The translations under genes and the position numbers were made by a program. Below, piece after piece: positions 9,132 to 17,245 of a stretch of DNA of 42,626 bases. Source of the stretch: Pigmentiphaga sp. (GTDB lineage Bacteria > Pseudomonadota > Gammaproteobacteria > Burkholderiales > Burkholderiaceae_B); assembly GCA_023228945.1 (NCBI GenBank), contig JALOAI010000035.1, positions 1 to 42,626 on the forward strand, given 5' to 3'. The notes beneath the pieces were generated by a model. That model was not told the DNA's origin. It made no database searches and saw nothing but the letters and a program-made list of their open reading frames with translations. Position 1 is the stretch's first letter; every line of letters begins with the position of its first letter.

Positions 9132-9925
9132 TGTCAGCCACCGCCGTTTCCACGCGAGCCTGGCCCTTGCCCAGCGGGCGCGTCTGGGCCATTTTGCGCC
9201 GGCATTTTCTGGTATGGCGCAAGACGGCGGCCACCACCGTGCTGGGCGACGTGCTCGACCCGATGGTGGTCCTGCTGGCCCTGGGCTACGGTCTGGGCAA
9301 GCTGCTGCCGGCCATCGAGGGCGTGCCCTACATTACCTTCCTGGCGGCCGGTTCGATCTGCATGGGCGCGCTGTATGGCGCCAGTTTCGAAGCCACCTAT
9401 GGCGCGTTTTCGCGCTTGCAGGTGCAGCGCACCTGGGAGGGCATGCTCAACACCCCATTGACCCTCGACGACGTACTGTGGTCTGAAGTGCTGTGGGCCA
9501 CGGCCAAGGCAGTCAAAAGCGGCGTGGCGATCCTGCTGGTCGTCATCCTCTTCGACATCGCGCGCACGCCAACCCTGGCCTGGATTCCGCTGGTGCTGCT
9601 GCTCGTGGGCTTCACGTTCTCGTCGCTGGCGATCATCATCACCGCCTGGGCTCGGGGTTACGACTTCTTCATGTACTACTTCACCTTGGGCGTAACGCCG
9701 ATGGTGTTCCTGTCGGGGGTTTTCTTTCCCGTCAGCCAGTTACCGGCCGTGCTGGTGGCCGTGATCGGATGGTTTCCCATGGCGCCGGCGATCCAGCTGA
9801 TTCGGCCGCTGGTGCTGGGGCAGATGCCCGCCGATGCCGGCTGGCTGCTGTTGCAGTTGGCCGTGACCGCCGCCTTGGCGATGTGGCTGGCGGCGGTGGT
9901 ACTGCGCCGGCGCCTGCTGCGCTGA
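9131..9925 (+). CDS. ABC-2 type permease, NodJ-like
   Basis: 264-aa inner-membrane permease with six predicted TM segments, matching NodJ length (about 260 aa). Family features are LDPMVVLLALGYGLG in the first TM region, the cytoplasmic loop RTWEGMLNTPLTLDD, and the late GVTPMVFLSGVFFPVSQLP segment. It starts at ATG 9131, overlapping the ATPase stop, so the two are co-translated. Together with that ATPase it should form a two-gene exporter. Confidence 0.88.
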   Translation: MSATAVSTRAWPLPSGRVWAILRRHFLVWRKTAATTVLGDVLDPMVVLLALGYGLGKLLPAIEGVPYITFLAAGSICMGALYGASFEATYGAFSRLQVQRTWEGMLNTPLTLDDVLWSEVLWATAKAVKSGVAILLVVILFDIARTPTLAWIPLVLLLVGFTFSSLAIIITAWARGYDFFMYYFTLGVTPMVFLSGVFFPVSQLPAVLVAVIGWFPMAPAIQLIRPLVLGQMPADAGWLLLQLAVTAALAMWLAAVVLRRRLLR

Positions 9926-10047
9926 ACGATAATAGGAGCCTCCGCGCTGGTCGTCGGAGCCCGCAAAAGCCGTATCTTGCGGTGGCTCTACGGCTGGTAT
10001 TGCCTCACGTTGGCCGCCAACCGGCGGCAGTCCGTCTGGAGATCATC

Positions 10048-10404
10048 GTGCCCCACGCCGCCCAGCCATCCGAATCCGATGTCGTGGTCGTCTTCACCAA
10101 CGTGCCCGATCCCACGCTGGGCAAGCATGTGGCCCACGTGCTGCTCGAGAAGGGCCTCGCGGCCTGCGTGAACCTCGGCGCCCCGATGTTGTCCATGTAT
10201 CGATGGCGGGGAGAGATCGCCGGCGACGAAGAGATTCCCCTGATCATCAAATCCACGCGCGATCGCCAGGCGGCGTTGTGCGACGAAATCATCCGATTGC
10301 ATCCCTACGAGGTACCCGAGATCGTGGTGTTGCCCGTGCAGGGCGGCTTGCCCGCGTACCTGCAATGGGTCATTGCCGAAACTCGCAAACCGATCCATGA
10401 GTAA
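10048..10404 (+). CDS. cutA: CutA1 divalent-cation tolerance protein
   Basis: 118-aa cytoplasmic trimeric protein of the CutA1 family, PII-like ferredoxin fold, linked genetically to copper/divalent-cation tolerance. Hallmarks are VVFTNVPDPTLGKHVAHVLL at the N-terminus, LAACVNL, the YRWRGEI strand, EIPLIIKSTRDR and LHPYEVPEIVVLP. It starts with GTG at 10048 preceded by GGAG at 10038-10041, which gives the usual family length. Its stop region overlaps the likely dsbD start at 10397. cutA-dsbD pairing is common in proteobacteria. Confidence 0.93.
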   Translation: MPHAAQPSESDVVVVFTNVPDPTLGKHVAHVLLEKGLAACVNLGAPMLSMYRWRGEIAGDEEIPLIIKSTRDRQAALCDEIIRLHPYEVPEIVVLPVQGGLPAYLQWVIAETRKPIHE

Positions 10405-12838
10405 TGTCTTGCCCGCTTCAGCCTTGACCACAGAACCACGGCTTTTGGCGCCCGACTGCTCCATCGCTGTCCGCAATGGTCTCGGGTTCCAACGGCATCC
10501 GGCCTCTTTTGGCTCTCCTTCGTCCGGCCAAGCCGCGACTTCTGCGCCGGACATGGGTCCGGATTGCCGCCCTGGCTCCGATTCGCGGCAACGCGTCGCG
10601 CGCGGGCAGGTCTTGTGGCGTCTCCTGGCCTTGCTGTTCTTGACGGCTTGCTGGCTGGCCGTGGCCAGCCCGACCGCCCGGGCGATGTCCGAGAGCGACT
10701 TCCTGCCGCCCGAGCAGGCCTTCCGCATGCAGGCGCAGGCGCTGCCCGGCGATGTGCTGGAGGTGAGTTTCGCGATCGAGCCGGGGTATTACCTTTATCA
10801 CGACCCCTTTGCCTTCGCCGCCGAACCGGATGCCGCCGCCTTGGGCGCGGCCGAGATCCCGCGCGGCGAGGTGATCTACGACGCCGTCTTCGAAAAAGAC
10901 CTTGAAACCCATCGGGGCGGTGTGGCCATCCGGCTGCCGTTGGCGGGAGAGCCGAGGCCGCTCACGGTGCAGGTCACCAGCCAGGGTTGCGCCGAGGCGG
11001 GGTTGTGCTATCCGCCGCAAACCTGGCCCATCAAGCTGGCGGCCGCGGGCGGCGGCTGGTCGGCCCATGCCGCCGTTCCTTCCAGTGGCTGGAGCGAAGC
11101 CGGTTCCAGCACGAGCTTCGGTGGCTGGGGCGGTACCGGCTCCGGCCTGGGCTTCAGCGGCTGGCGCGACGCCAACGACCTCGGCCTGGCCGACGCGCTG
11201 GCGGGCGCGGCGGTGTGGCAAACGGCGGGGGTATTCTTCCTGCTTGGTGTGCTGTTGTCGCTCACGCCCTGCGTGCTGCCCATGCTGCCCATCCTATCGT
11301 CGCTGCTGGTGGGCGACCAGGCCGCGCGTTCGGCGCAGGGCCAGGCCAGCGGCCGTTGGCGAGGCCTGTCGCTGGCGGCGTCCTACGTTTTTGGCATGTC
11401 GCTGGTTTATACGGCGGCGGGGGTGGCGGCCGGGCTCACGGGCGCCAGCTTGGCCGCCACGCTGCAAACGCCATGGGTGCTCGGCGTCTTCGCCGCCTGC
11501 CTGGCCTTGCTCGCGCTGGCCATGTTCGATGTTTTCACCGTCCAGGTGCCGGGGCGCATGCAAACCGCGCTGTCGTCCTGGGTCAATCGCCTGCCGGGCG
11601 GACGAATCACGGGCGCCTTCGGCATGGGCGCCATTTCGGCGCTCATCGTCGGCCCATGCGTCGCGGCGCCGCTGGCGGGAGCGCTGATCTACATCTCGCA
11701 AACCGGCGACGTCTGGCTGGGTGGCACGGCGCTGTTCTTCATGGCCTGGGGCATGGGTGTCAGCCTGTTGCTGGCGGGGGCTTCCGCCAGCACCTGGCTG
11801 CCGCGCGCGGGCGCCTGGATGAATGGCGTCAAGCAGTTCTTTGGCATCTTGCTGCTGGTGGTGGCCTGGTGGTTGTTGCTGCCGGTGCTCCCGGCCTGGG
11901 TGCAGATGGCCGGCTGGGCCTTGCTGGCGTTCTTCGCCGCCAGTTTGCTCGGCGCCTTCAGCAGCCTGCCGGCCGCGGCCGGCGTGGGCGCGCGCTTGAG
12001 CAAAGGCATGGGCTGGGTGCTGGTGCTGGTGGGCGCGGTGGAAATCGTCGGCCTGGCCAGCGGCGGGCGTGATGTTTTGCAACCTCTGGCGCACTGGACG
12101 GCTGCGCCGGCTACGGGTGTTGCGGTGGTGGCGCCGGGCGCCGGCCCGCGCGCCGCCCCGTCCTTGGTCGCCCAGGGCGGCGCGCCGTCGCCGAAACAGG
12201 CCCGGGTGGATTCGTCGTGGCTGACCGCCGCCGGCCCCAGCGCCGGCGGCGCGGTCGGCATGAATGGCGGCGATGGTATCGACGGCAGCGGTGTCAGTGG
12301 CGATATCACTGGCCTTGATGAGCCCGATGGCCTGAGCGGCATGATTGGCGCCGGAATCGCTCCGATGCCTCCCGTCGGCGTGCCTGGCCGGGATCGGCAA
12401 CCGGCTGCCCACGGCGGACAGCCATCACCTTTGGCCGCGTCCGGACCGGACCGGCTGCCGGTCGTCGAAAGTGGGCCGCTATCGTTTGTGCGCATTGACT
12501 CCGTGGCTGAACTCGACGCCCTGGTCGCGCGCTCGCGGGGTTGGCCGGTGATGCTGGATTTTTATGCCGACTGGTGCGTGTCGTGTAAAGAAATGGAGCG
12601 CTTTACCTTCAGCGATCCCGCCGTGGCGCAACGTATGTCGCAAATGGTGCTGGTCCAGGCCGATGTCACTGCCAACAACGCCGATCACCAGGCATTGTTG
12701 CGCCGCTTCCGCTTGTTTGGCCCGCCGGGCATCATCTTTTTCGATTCGCAGGGGCGCGAACAAACGGCCACGCGCGTGATCGGCTTCCAGAATGCCGAGC
12801 GGTTCGGGGCGGTGCTGGATCGCGTGCTGGGTGGATAG
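10397..12838 (+). CDS. dsbD: Thiol:disulfide interchange protein DsbD
   Basis: Inner-membrane reductant conduit that carries electrons from cytoplasmic thioredoxin to periplasmic DsbC/CcmG. All three redox pairs are visible, numbered from ATG 10397: alpha domain C198/C204 (GCAEAGLCYPP), membrane domain C292 (LTPCVLPMLP) and C421 (GPCVAAPLAG), and C-terminal thioredoxin domain C727/C730 (DWCVSCK). The start is uncertain: 10397 overlaps the cutA stop, while ATG 10553 would place the signal sequence (LLALLFLTACWLAVASP) nearer the N-terminus. At 813 aa it is much longer than E. coli DsbD (about 565). The excess is mainly a Gly/Ala/Pro/Ser-rich linker of about 135 residues before the thioredoxin domain, plus a Gly/Ser/Trp-rich linker after the alpha domain. 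Confidence 0.93.
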   Translation: MSNVLPASALTTEPRLLAPDCSIAVRNGLGFQRHPASFGSPSSGQAATSAPDMGPDCRPGSDSRQRVARGQVLWRLLALLFLTACWLAVASPTARAMSESDFLPPEQAFRMQAQALPGDVLEVSFAIEPGYYLYHDPFAFAAEPDAAALGAAEIPRGEVIYDAVFEKDLETHRGGVAIRLPLAGEPRPLTVQVTSQGCAEAGLCYPPQTWPIKLAAAGGGWSAHAAVPSSGWSEAGSSTSFGGWGGTGSGLGFSGWRDANDLGLADALAGAAVWQTAGVFFLLGVLLSLTPCVLPMLPILSSLLVGDQAARSAQGQASGRWRGLSLAASYVFGMSLVYTAAGVAAGLTGASLAATLQTPWVLGVFAACLALLALAMFDVFTVQVPGRMQTALSSWVNRLPGGRITGAFGMGAISALIVGPCVAAPLAGALIYISQTGDVWLGGTALFFMAWGMGVSLLLAGASASTWLPRAGAWMNGVKQFFGILLLVVAWWLLLPVLPAWVQMAGWALLAFFAASLLGAFSSLPAAAGVGARLSKGMGWVLVLVGAVEIVGLASGGRDVLQPLAHWTAAPATGVAVVAPGAGPRAAPSLVAQGGAPSPKQARVDSSWLTAAGPSAGGAVGMNGGDGIDGSGVSGDITGLDEPDGLSGMIGAGIAPMPPVGVPGRDRQPAAHGGQPSPLAASGPDRLPVVESGPLSFVRIDSVAELDALVARSRGWPVMLDFYADWCVSCKEMERFTFSDPAVAQRMSQMVLVQADVTANNADHQALLRRFRLFGPPGIIFFDSQGREQTATRVIGFQNAERFGAVLDRVLGG

Positions 12839-12912
12839 GGTGTGAGGCGCTTCGATCCAACACGCGCGGTTGCCAAAACTGCCGCGTACCGGGTTCCCGA
12901 ATGAAGATGGAA

Positions 12913-12932
12913 CCGGCCTTCTAGAAGGCCGG
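12913..12932. terminator. Perfect palindrome between convergent genes
   Basis: A 20-bp perfect inverted repeat (half-site CCGGCCTTCT) lies between the convergent dsbD and Bug genes. Its position suits a bidirectional terminator. There is no strong T tract on either side, so the role is inferred from position only. Confidence 0.45.
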
Positions 12933-12987
12933 AGGCCTGGCCGCTCATCTTGAGAGGCCGGGTTAAGACACGGTGCCGCCGTTTTGC

Positions 12988-13950
12988 TCAATCCACCTTG
13001 GCCCCCGACGCCTCCACCACCTCCGCCCAGCGCGGGATCTCCGCCGCGATGAAGGCATCGAACTCGGCTGGGCTCGAAGGCGAGGCTTCGGCGCCGCGCT
13101 GGGCGAGTTGCTGCTTCACCTGGGGGTCGCTCAGGGCTTGCGTCAACGCCTGGTTCAGGCGTTCGACCACGGCATCGGGCGTGGCTTCGGGCGCGAGCAC
13201 GCCAAACCACGGCCGGCTGTCGAACCCGGGCAGTACGGTTTCAGACAGGGTGGGAACGTCGGGCAGAATGGCCGACCGGTCTTTGCCGGGCATGGCCAGG
13301 GCCTTGATCTTGCCGGCCTGAATGTGGGGGGCGGCCACCGCCACCTGCTGCAGCATGATCGGGACCTCACCGCTCAAGAGCGCGTTGAGCGCAGGGCCAT
13401 TACCCTTGAACGGAATATGCAGGATATCGAGATCGAGCTGGGTCTTGAACAGCTCGGTGGACAGATGCGCTCCAGTACCGTTGCCCCCCGAAGCGTAGTT
13501 GAGCTCCACCGGCTTCTCCTTGGCCAAGGCCACGAGCTCCTGGACGGTATCCACGCCAAGATTGGGGTGTGCCACCATCACCAGCGGGCTATAGGCGGCC
13601 AGGCCCACGGCACGGAAGTCTTCGGTGGCGCTGTAGGGCAGCTTGTCGAGCAGGCTTTCATTGATGGCGACATCGGGCGCCACGAGCAGGATGGTGTAGC
13701 CATCGGGAGCGGCCTTGGCCACGATGTCGGTGCCGATGGTGCTGCCGCCGCCGCCGCGGTTCTCCACCACCAGCGGTTGGCCGAGCGTTTCGCTCATTTT
13801 GGGGCTGATGGTGCGGGCGAGGATATCGGTAAAGCCGCCGGGCGGATAGGGCACCACAAAGCGGATCGGCCGCTCGGGATAAGCGCTCTGGGCGGCGGCG
13901 GTACTGGCCAGAACGGCCAGGCCAAGGGCGGCAATGATCTTTTTCAACAT
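12988..13950 (-). CDS. Tripartite tricarboxylate transporter binding protein (Bug family)
   Basis: 320-aa periplasmic binding protein. A classic Sec signal peptide (MLKKIIAALGLAVLASTAAAQ) is followed by YPERPIRFVVPYPPGGFTD, the strongest Bug/TctC motif. VENRGGGGSTIG, the central ASGGNGTGAHLSTELF, IPFKGNGPALNALLSGE and C-terminal EIPRWAEVVEASG complete the family pattern. AAGGAGA precedes the ATG at 13950. It lies 72 nt downstream of the TauD-like dioxygenase on the same strand, suggesting an operon that imports and oxidises one substrate. Confidence 0.93.
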   Translation of the reverse strand: MLKKIIAALGLAVLASTAAAQSAYPERPIRFVVPYPPGGFTDILARTISPKMSETLGQPLVVENRGGGGSTIGTDIVAKAAPDGYTILLVAPDVAINESLLDKLPYSATEDFRAVGLAAYSPLVMVAHPNLGVDTVQELVALAKEKPVELNYASGGNGTGAHLSTELFKTQLDLDILHIPFKGNGPALNALLSGEVPIMLQQVAVAAPHIQAGKIKALAMPGKDRSAILPDVPTLSETVLPGFDSRPWFGVLAPEATPDAVVERLNQALTQALSDPQVKQQLAQRGAEASPSSPAEFDAFIAAEIPRWAEVVEASGAKVD

Positions 13951-14022
13951 CGTTGTCTCCTTCTTATGAAAAACGGATCCAGGTGTGTGAAGTGCTCTCC
14001 AGCATCTGTCGGACGCCCGAGG

Positions 14023-14994
14023 TCAGCGCTCATGCTGGCGCTGTTGCCGGCTGGTTTTGAAGGCGCTGATCGGCGGCATGAGATAACGGCGCAGCGTGGC
14101 GGGGTCGGCCGCCTCGCCCGCGGGCAGGGGCCGGGTGCCGGCGATGGTCACCCGCTCCATCAACCTGCGCTGGGGATAATAGTCGTGTAGCGCCGAATGC
14201 TGCACGCAGCGGTTGTCCCAGAACACCAGCATATCGGGCTCCCAGCGATGGCGGTATTGGTATTCGTGGATCAACGTTTTGCGGTAGAGCAGGTCGAGAA
14301 TGGCGCGGCTTTCGTCTTCGGCCATGCCTTTGATGGCGATGGTGAATTGCGGGTTGACGAACAGTACCTTGCGGCCCGTGATGGGATGGACGGTCACCAC
14401 CGGGTGCGTGACGGGCGGGTAGAGGTCTTCGAACTGGCGCAGGCGCTCGATGCCCTCGCGGGTGTCGGGAAACAGGCCGCGAAACGGCTTGAAGTCGTGC
14501 ACGGCTTCCAGCCCCGACAGCAGTTGCTGCAGGCGGTCGGACAAACCCTCATACACGGCCGACATGCTGGCGAACGCCGTGTTGCCGCCGATCTCGGGAA
14601 TGATCTTGGAGCACAACGCGGTGCCCATGGGCGGGCACTCGCGGAAGGTTTCGTCGGTATGCCAGACGTCGGTGGGCGCGGGTGGATTGCCCTCTTTGTT
14701 GTCGTAGACGATGAGTTCGGGGCTGTCGGCGGCGTTGGTGGAAAAGGGGTGCACGCTGAGGGCGCCGAAGTAGCGGCCGAAACGCTTGAGATCGTCCGCC
14801 GTGATTTTCTGGCCTGGAAATACCAGCACGCCATGCTCGGCATGCGCCTGCCGCAATTCGTTGACTGTCGCGTCGTCGAGCGGCCGGGAGAGATCGATAC
14901 CGGTGATTTCGGCGCCCAGGAAAACGCCCACGCGGCGCAGCCGGAAGCGTTGCGTGTCGCGGGCGGGGGGTGGGGCAAACAAGGTCGTATTCAT
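14023..14994 (-). CDS. TauD-family Fe(II)/2-oxoglutarate dioxygenase
   Basis: 323-aa non-haem iron oxygenase. The metal triad is visible: H112 and D114 in WHTDETF, distal H266 in WDNRCVQHSA. The 2-oxoglutarate-anchoring arginine is R281 (RRLMERVTIAG). Length and the opening VGVFLGAEITGIDLSRPL are typical of TauD/TfdA relatives that oxidise taurine, sulfonates, alkyl sulfates or 2,4-D. No sulfonate ABC transporter is adjacent; a Bug binding protein follows instead, so a carboxylate substrate is more likely than taurine. It is divergent from a LysR gene that probably controls it. Confidence 0.9.
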   Translation of the reverse strand: MNTTLFAPPPARDTQRFRLRRVGVFLGAEITGIDLSRPLDDATVNELRQAHAEHGVLVFPGQKITADDLKRFGRYFGALSVHPFSTNAADSPELIVYDNKEGNPPAPTDVWHTDETFRECPPMGTALCSKIIPEIGGNTAFASMSAVYEGLSDRLQQLLSGLEAVHDFKPFRGLFPDTREGIERLRQFEDLYPPVTHPVVTVHPITGRKVLFVNPQFTIAIKGMAEDESRAILDLLYRKTLIHEYQYRHRWEPDMLVFWDNRCVQHSALHDYYPQRRLMERVTIAGTRPLPAGEAADPATLRRYLMPPISAFKTSRQQRQHER

Positions 14995-15137
14995 GATGTC
15001 AGCGCGTGAGGGCGCTCCGGGTAAACAATGGGGAAAGTCGGATCCGGGTGAAAATCATTCTAGGCTTGCATCTTCGTTATGGAAATTGAAAAAATGGCGT
15101 CGTAGCATTCCATTTGGTAATTCAAAAGGATTAACGC
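14995..15137. promoter_or_regulatory. Divergent promoter region of dioxygenase and LysR gene
   Basis: 143 bp between divergent genes, AT-rich in 15050-15130. It holds an inverted repeat ATGGAA (15079-15084) and TTCCAT (15108-15113), a candidate LysR operator, and an AAAGGA ribosome site just before the LysR ATG. LysR proteins usually act from such intergenic regions; actual binding is inferred. Confidence 0.4.
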
Positions 15138-16079
15138 ATGTCTTCGCAGACCCTGGCCCGCCTTAAATTGCGCCATCTATCGGTGCTGCTGGCCATCGCC
15201 GAGCATGGCAGTCTGGTGCGTGCCGCCGATGCCCTGGCCATCACCCAGCCGGCGGTATCCAAGATCTTGGCGGAATGCGAGTCGGTTCTAGGAGAACGCC
15301 TGTTGCACCGCACGCGCAAGGGTGTGGAGCTCACCCCGGCGGGCCGGATCTTCGTGCGCTACGCGGGCAGCAGCCTGCGCACTCTGCGTGAGGGCCTGGA
15401 TAGCATTGCTCACGAACGCAGCGCCGAAGCGCCGGTGCTCATGGTGGGGGCGCTGCCCAACGTGGCCGCCACCACGCTGCCCCCCGCGGTACAGCGTTTG
15501 CTGCGGGCGGAGCCCTCCGCCCGGGTGCGCGTGCGCACGGGCAGCAACGCCACCTTGCTGGGGCTACTGCGCCAAGGGGAGCTCGATGTCGTGCTGGGCC
15601 GGCTGGCCGAGCCGGCCGAGATGCAGGGCCTGAGCTTCGACTATCTTTATTCCGAAGTGGTGGTGTTCGCCGTACGGCCAGGTCATCCGCTGGCCGAAGC
15701 CGCGCGACGCACCGAACCGCTGGAGCTGACGGCCTTGCGCAGCCATCGCATGGTGCTGCCCGATGCCGGCACCCGGCTACGCGAGGCGGCCGACCAGTTT
15801 CTGCTGGCTTCGGGCCTGGGGCACCCTCCCCACACCATCGAAACCATCGATGTCAGCTTCGGCCGTAGTTTCGTGCTGCAAACCGACGCGGTTTGGTGCG
15901 TACCCACCGGCGTGGTGCACAATGACCTGGCCACGGGCGCCCTGGTGGCGTTGCCGATCGATACGCATGCCTCGCAGGGGCCGGTGGGGTTATCGCTGCG
16001 TGCCGATCGCCTGCCTTCCGAAGCCCTGCAGCGCTTGCTGGCGGAAATCCGGGCCGAAGTGCGCCACCAGCGGCAATAA
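15138..16079 (+). CDS. LysR-family regulator
   Basis: 313-aa LysR-type regulator. The HTH is LKLRHLSVLLAIAEHGSLVRAADAL then ITQPAVSKILAECE, with the wing LHRTRKGVELTPAG; a periplasmic-binding-like effector domain follows. The N-terminal LRHLSVLLAIAEHGSL pattern is seen in PcaQ/GalBP-type regulators. It is divergent from the TauD-like and Bug genes at 12988-14994 and is their likely activator. Family is certain, effector unknown. Confidence 0.88.
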   Translation: MSSQTLARLKLRHLSVLLAIAEHGSLVRAADALAITQPAVSKILAECESVLGERLLHRTRKGVELTPAGRIFVRYAGSSLRTLREGLDSIAHERSAEAPVLMVGALPNVAATTLPPAVQRLLRAEPSARVRVRTGSNATLLGLLRQGELDVVLGRLAEPAEMQGLSFDYLYSEVVVFAVRPGHPLAEAARRTEPLELTALRSHRMVLPDAGTRLREAADQFLLASGLGHPPHTIETIDVSFGRSFVLQTDAVWCVPTGVVHNDLATGALVALPIDTHASQGPVGLSLRADRLPSEALQRLLAEIRAEVRHQRQ

Positions 16080-16178
16080 TGACCACGGACAAGCGGCTGA
16101 GCACGATTCTTGCAGCTACCTCTACACTGCTTCTTGCCGGCGCTCATTGACCGGCACGCCACTGTCTGAGGAACGCCC

Positions 16179-17012
16179 ATGACCCCCCATGAGAAACTGC
16201 AACTGCAAACCGAGATCGCCCGCGAACTGGGCGTGGCTGCCCAATTCGATGCCGAACGCGAGCGCGAGCGTCGGGTGGGGTTTTTGGCCGACTACCTGCA
16301 GCGCAGCGGCATGCAGAGCTATGTGCTGGGCATCAGCGGTGGCGTGGATTCGCTCGCGGCCGGCTGCCTGGCCCAGCGGGCGGTGGCCCGCGTGCGTGCA
16401 CGGGGCGGCCAAGCGAGGTTTTTTGCGATGCGCCTGCCTTATGGACAGCAACGCGACGAGGCTGATGCCCAGCAGGGGCTGGACGTGATCCAGCCCGACG
16501 AAACCCTGACCCTGGACATCCAGCCAGCCACCGATGCCATGCACCGGGCGCTGCGCCAAACCGGGGTGGGTTTTCGCGACGAAGCGCACGAAGACTTCGT
16601 GCTGGGTAACATCAAGGCGCGGCAGCGCATGATTGCCCAATACGCTGTGGCGGGTGCGCAACAAGGCTTGGTGATCGGCACGGATCATGCCGCCGAGGCG
16701 CTCATGGGATTCTTCACCAAGTTCGGTGACGGCGCTTGCGACCTGACCCCGCTGGCGGGGTTGAACAAGCGGCGCGTACGCGCCGTGGCCGCGTTGATGG
16801 GGGCGCCGGAGCATCTGGTGCAGAAGGTGCCCACGGCAGACCTCGAGGGTTTGCATCCGTTGCGCCCGGATGAAGAGGCTTTTGGTGTAAGTTACGAGAT
16901 GATCGACGATTTTCTGGAGCTTAAGCCGGTTCCCGGCACGGCTTTCGACATCATCCTGCGGCACTATCGCAGCAGCGCGCATAAGCGTGCGCTACCCGCG
17001 GCGCCGGGGTAA
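16179..17012 (+). CDS. nadE: NH3-dependent NAD(+) synthetase
   Basis: 277 aa, close to E. coli NadE (275). It amidates deamido-NAD to NAD in the last step of NAD synthesis. The N-type ATP pyrophosphatase loop SGGVDS is at residues 53-58. LGNIKARQRM, GTDHAAEALMGFFTKFGDGACDL and the C-terminal HKRALPAAP match the family. There is no glutaminase domain, so it should use ammonia. It stands alone between a LysR gene and the surface-protein genes. Confidence 0.95.
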   Translation: MTPHEKLQLQTEIARELGVAAQFDAERERERRVGFLADYLQRSGMQSYVLGISGGVDSLAAGCLAQRAVARVRARGGQARFFAMRLPYGQQRDEADAQQGLDVIQPDETLTLDIQPATDAMHRALRQTGVGFRDEAHEDFVLGNIKARQRMIAQYAVAGAQQGLVIGTDHAAEALMGFFTKFGDGACDLTPLAGLNKRRVRAVAALMGAPEHLVQKVPTADLEGLHPLRPDEEAFGVSYEMIDDFLELKPVPGTAFDIILRHYRSSAHKRALPAAPG

Positions 17013-17121
17013 GCTGGGCGACCGCTCCACTTGGCAGGCTGGGGTTCTTCGCTGTTGTTCAGAGGAGCATCTGTGGCAAAGTTGTCAAAGCCCGCCAAAG
17101 ATGGCCGGGTTTCTGCCGATT

Positions 17122-17137
17122 TGTGACCCCGGTCACA
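17122..17137 (+). promoter_or_regulatory. CRP-like operator of surface-protein gene 1
   Basis: Perfect TGTGA-N6-TCACA, the consensus CRP half-site pair. Its centre is 29.5 bp from the start of a TACAAT -10 hexamer at 17159-17164, which puts it near -41.5 of the predicted transcription start: class II activator geometry. The same arrangement recurs before gene 2. Confidence 0.7.
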
Positions 17138-17158
17138 GAGTGGATGGCGACCTCTCGT

Positions 17159-17164
17159 TACAAT
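17159..17164 (+). promoter_or_regulatory. -10 hexamer TACAAT of surface-protein gene 1
   Basis: TACAAT, one mismatch from TATAAT. No good -35 is visible at 17 bp, where the CRP-like site sits, as expected for an activator-dependent promoter. It predicts a leader of about 75 nt. Confidence 0.55.
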
Positions 17165-17203
17165 ACGTGCTGTCGTAGGGCTTCAGTCCCACTATGACTT
17201 CTG

Positions 17204-17222
17204 GCGGGAAACTCCCGTTTTT
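17204..17222 (+). terminator. Terminator-like hairpin in the leader of gene 1
   Basis: CGGGA-AAC-TCCCG (17205-17217) followed by TTTTT (17218-17222), upstream of the AGGAG ribosome site of gene 1. It is a short intrinsic-terminator-like element inside the 5' leader. It could attenuate transcription or just stabilise the leader; the stem is only 5-6 bp. Confidence 0.4.
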
Positions 17223-17245
17223 CCATTTCTAGGAGCTTTATCCAA

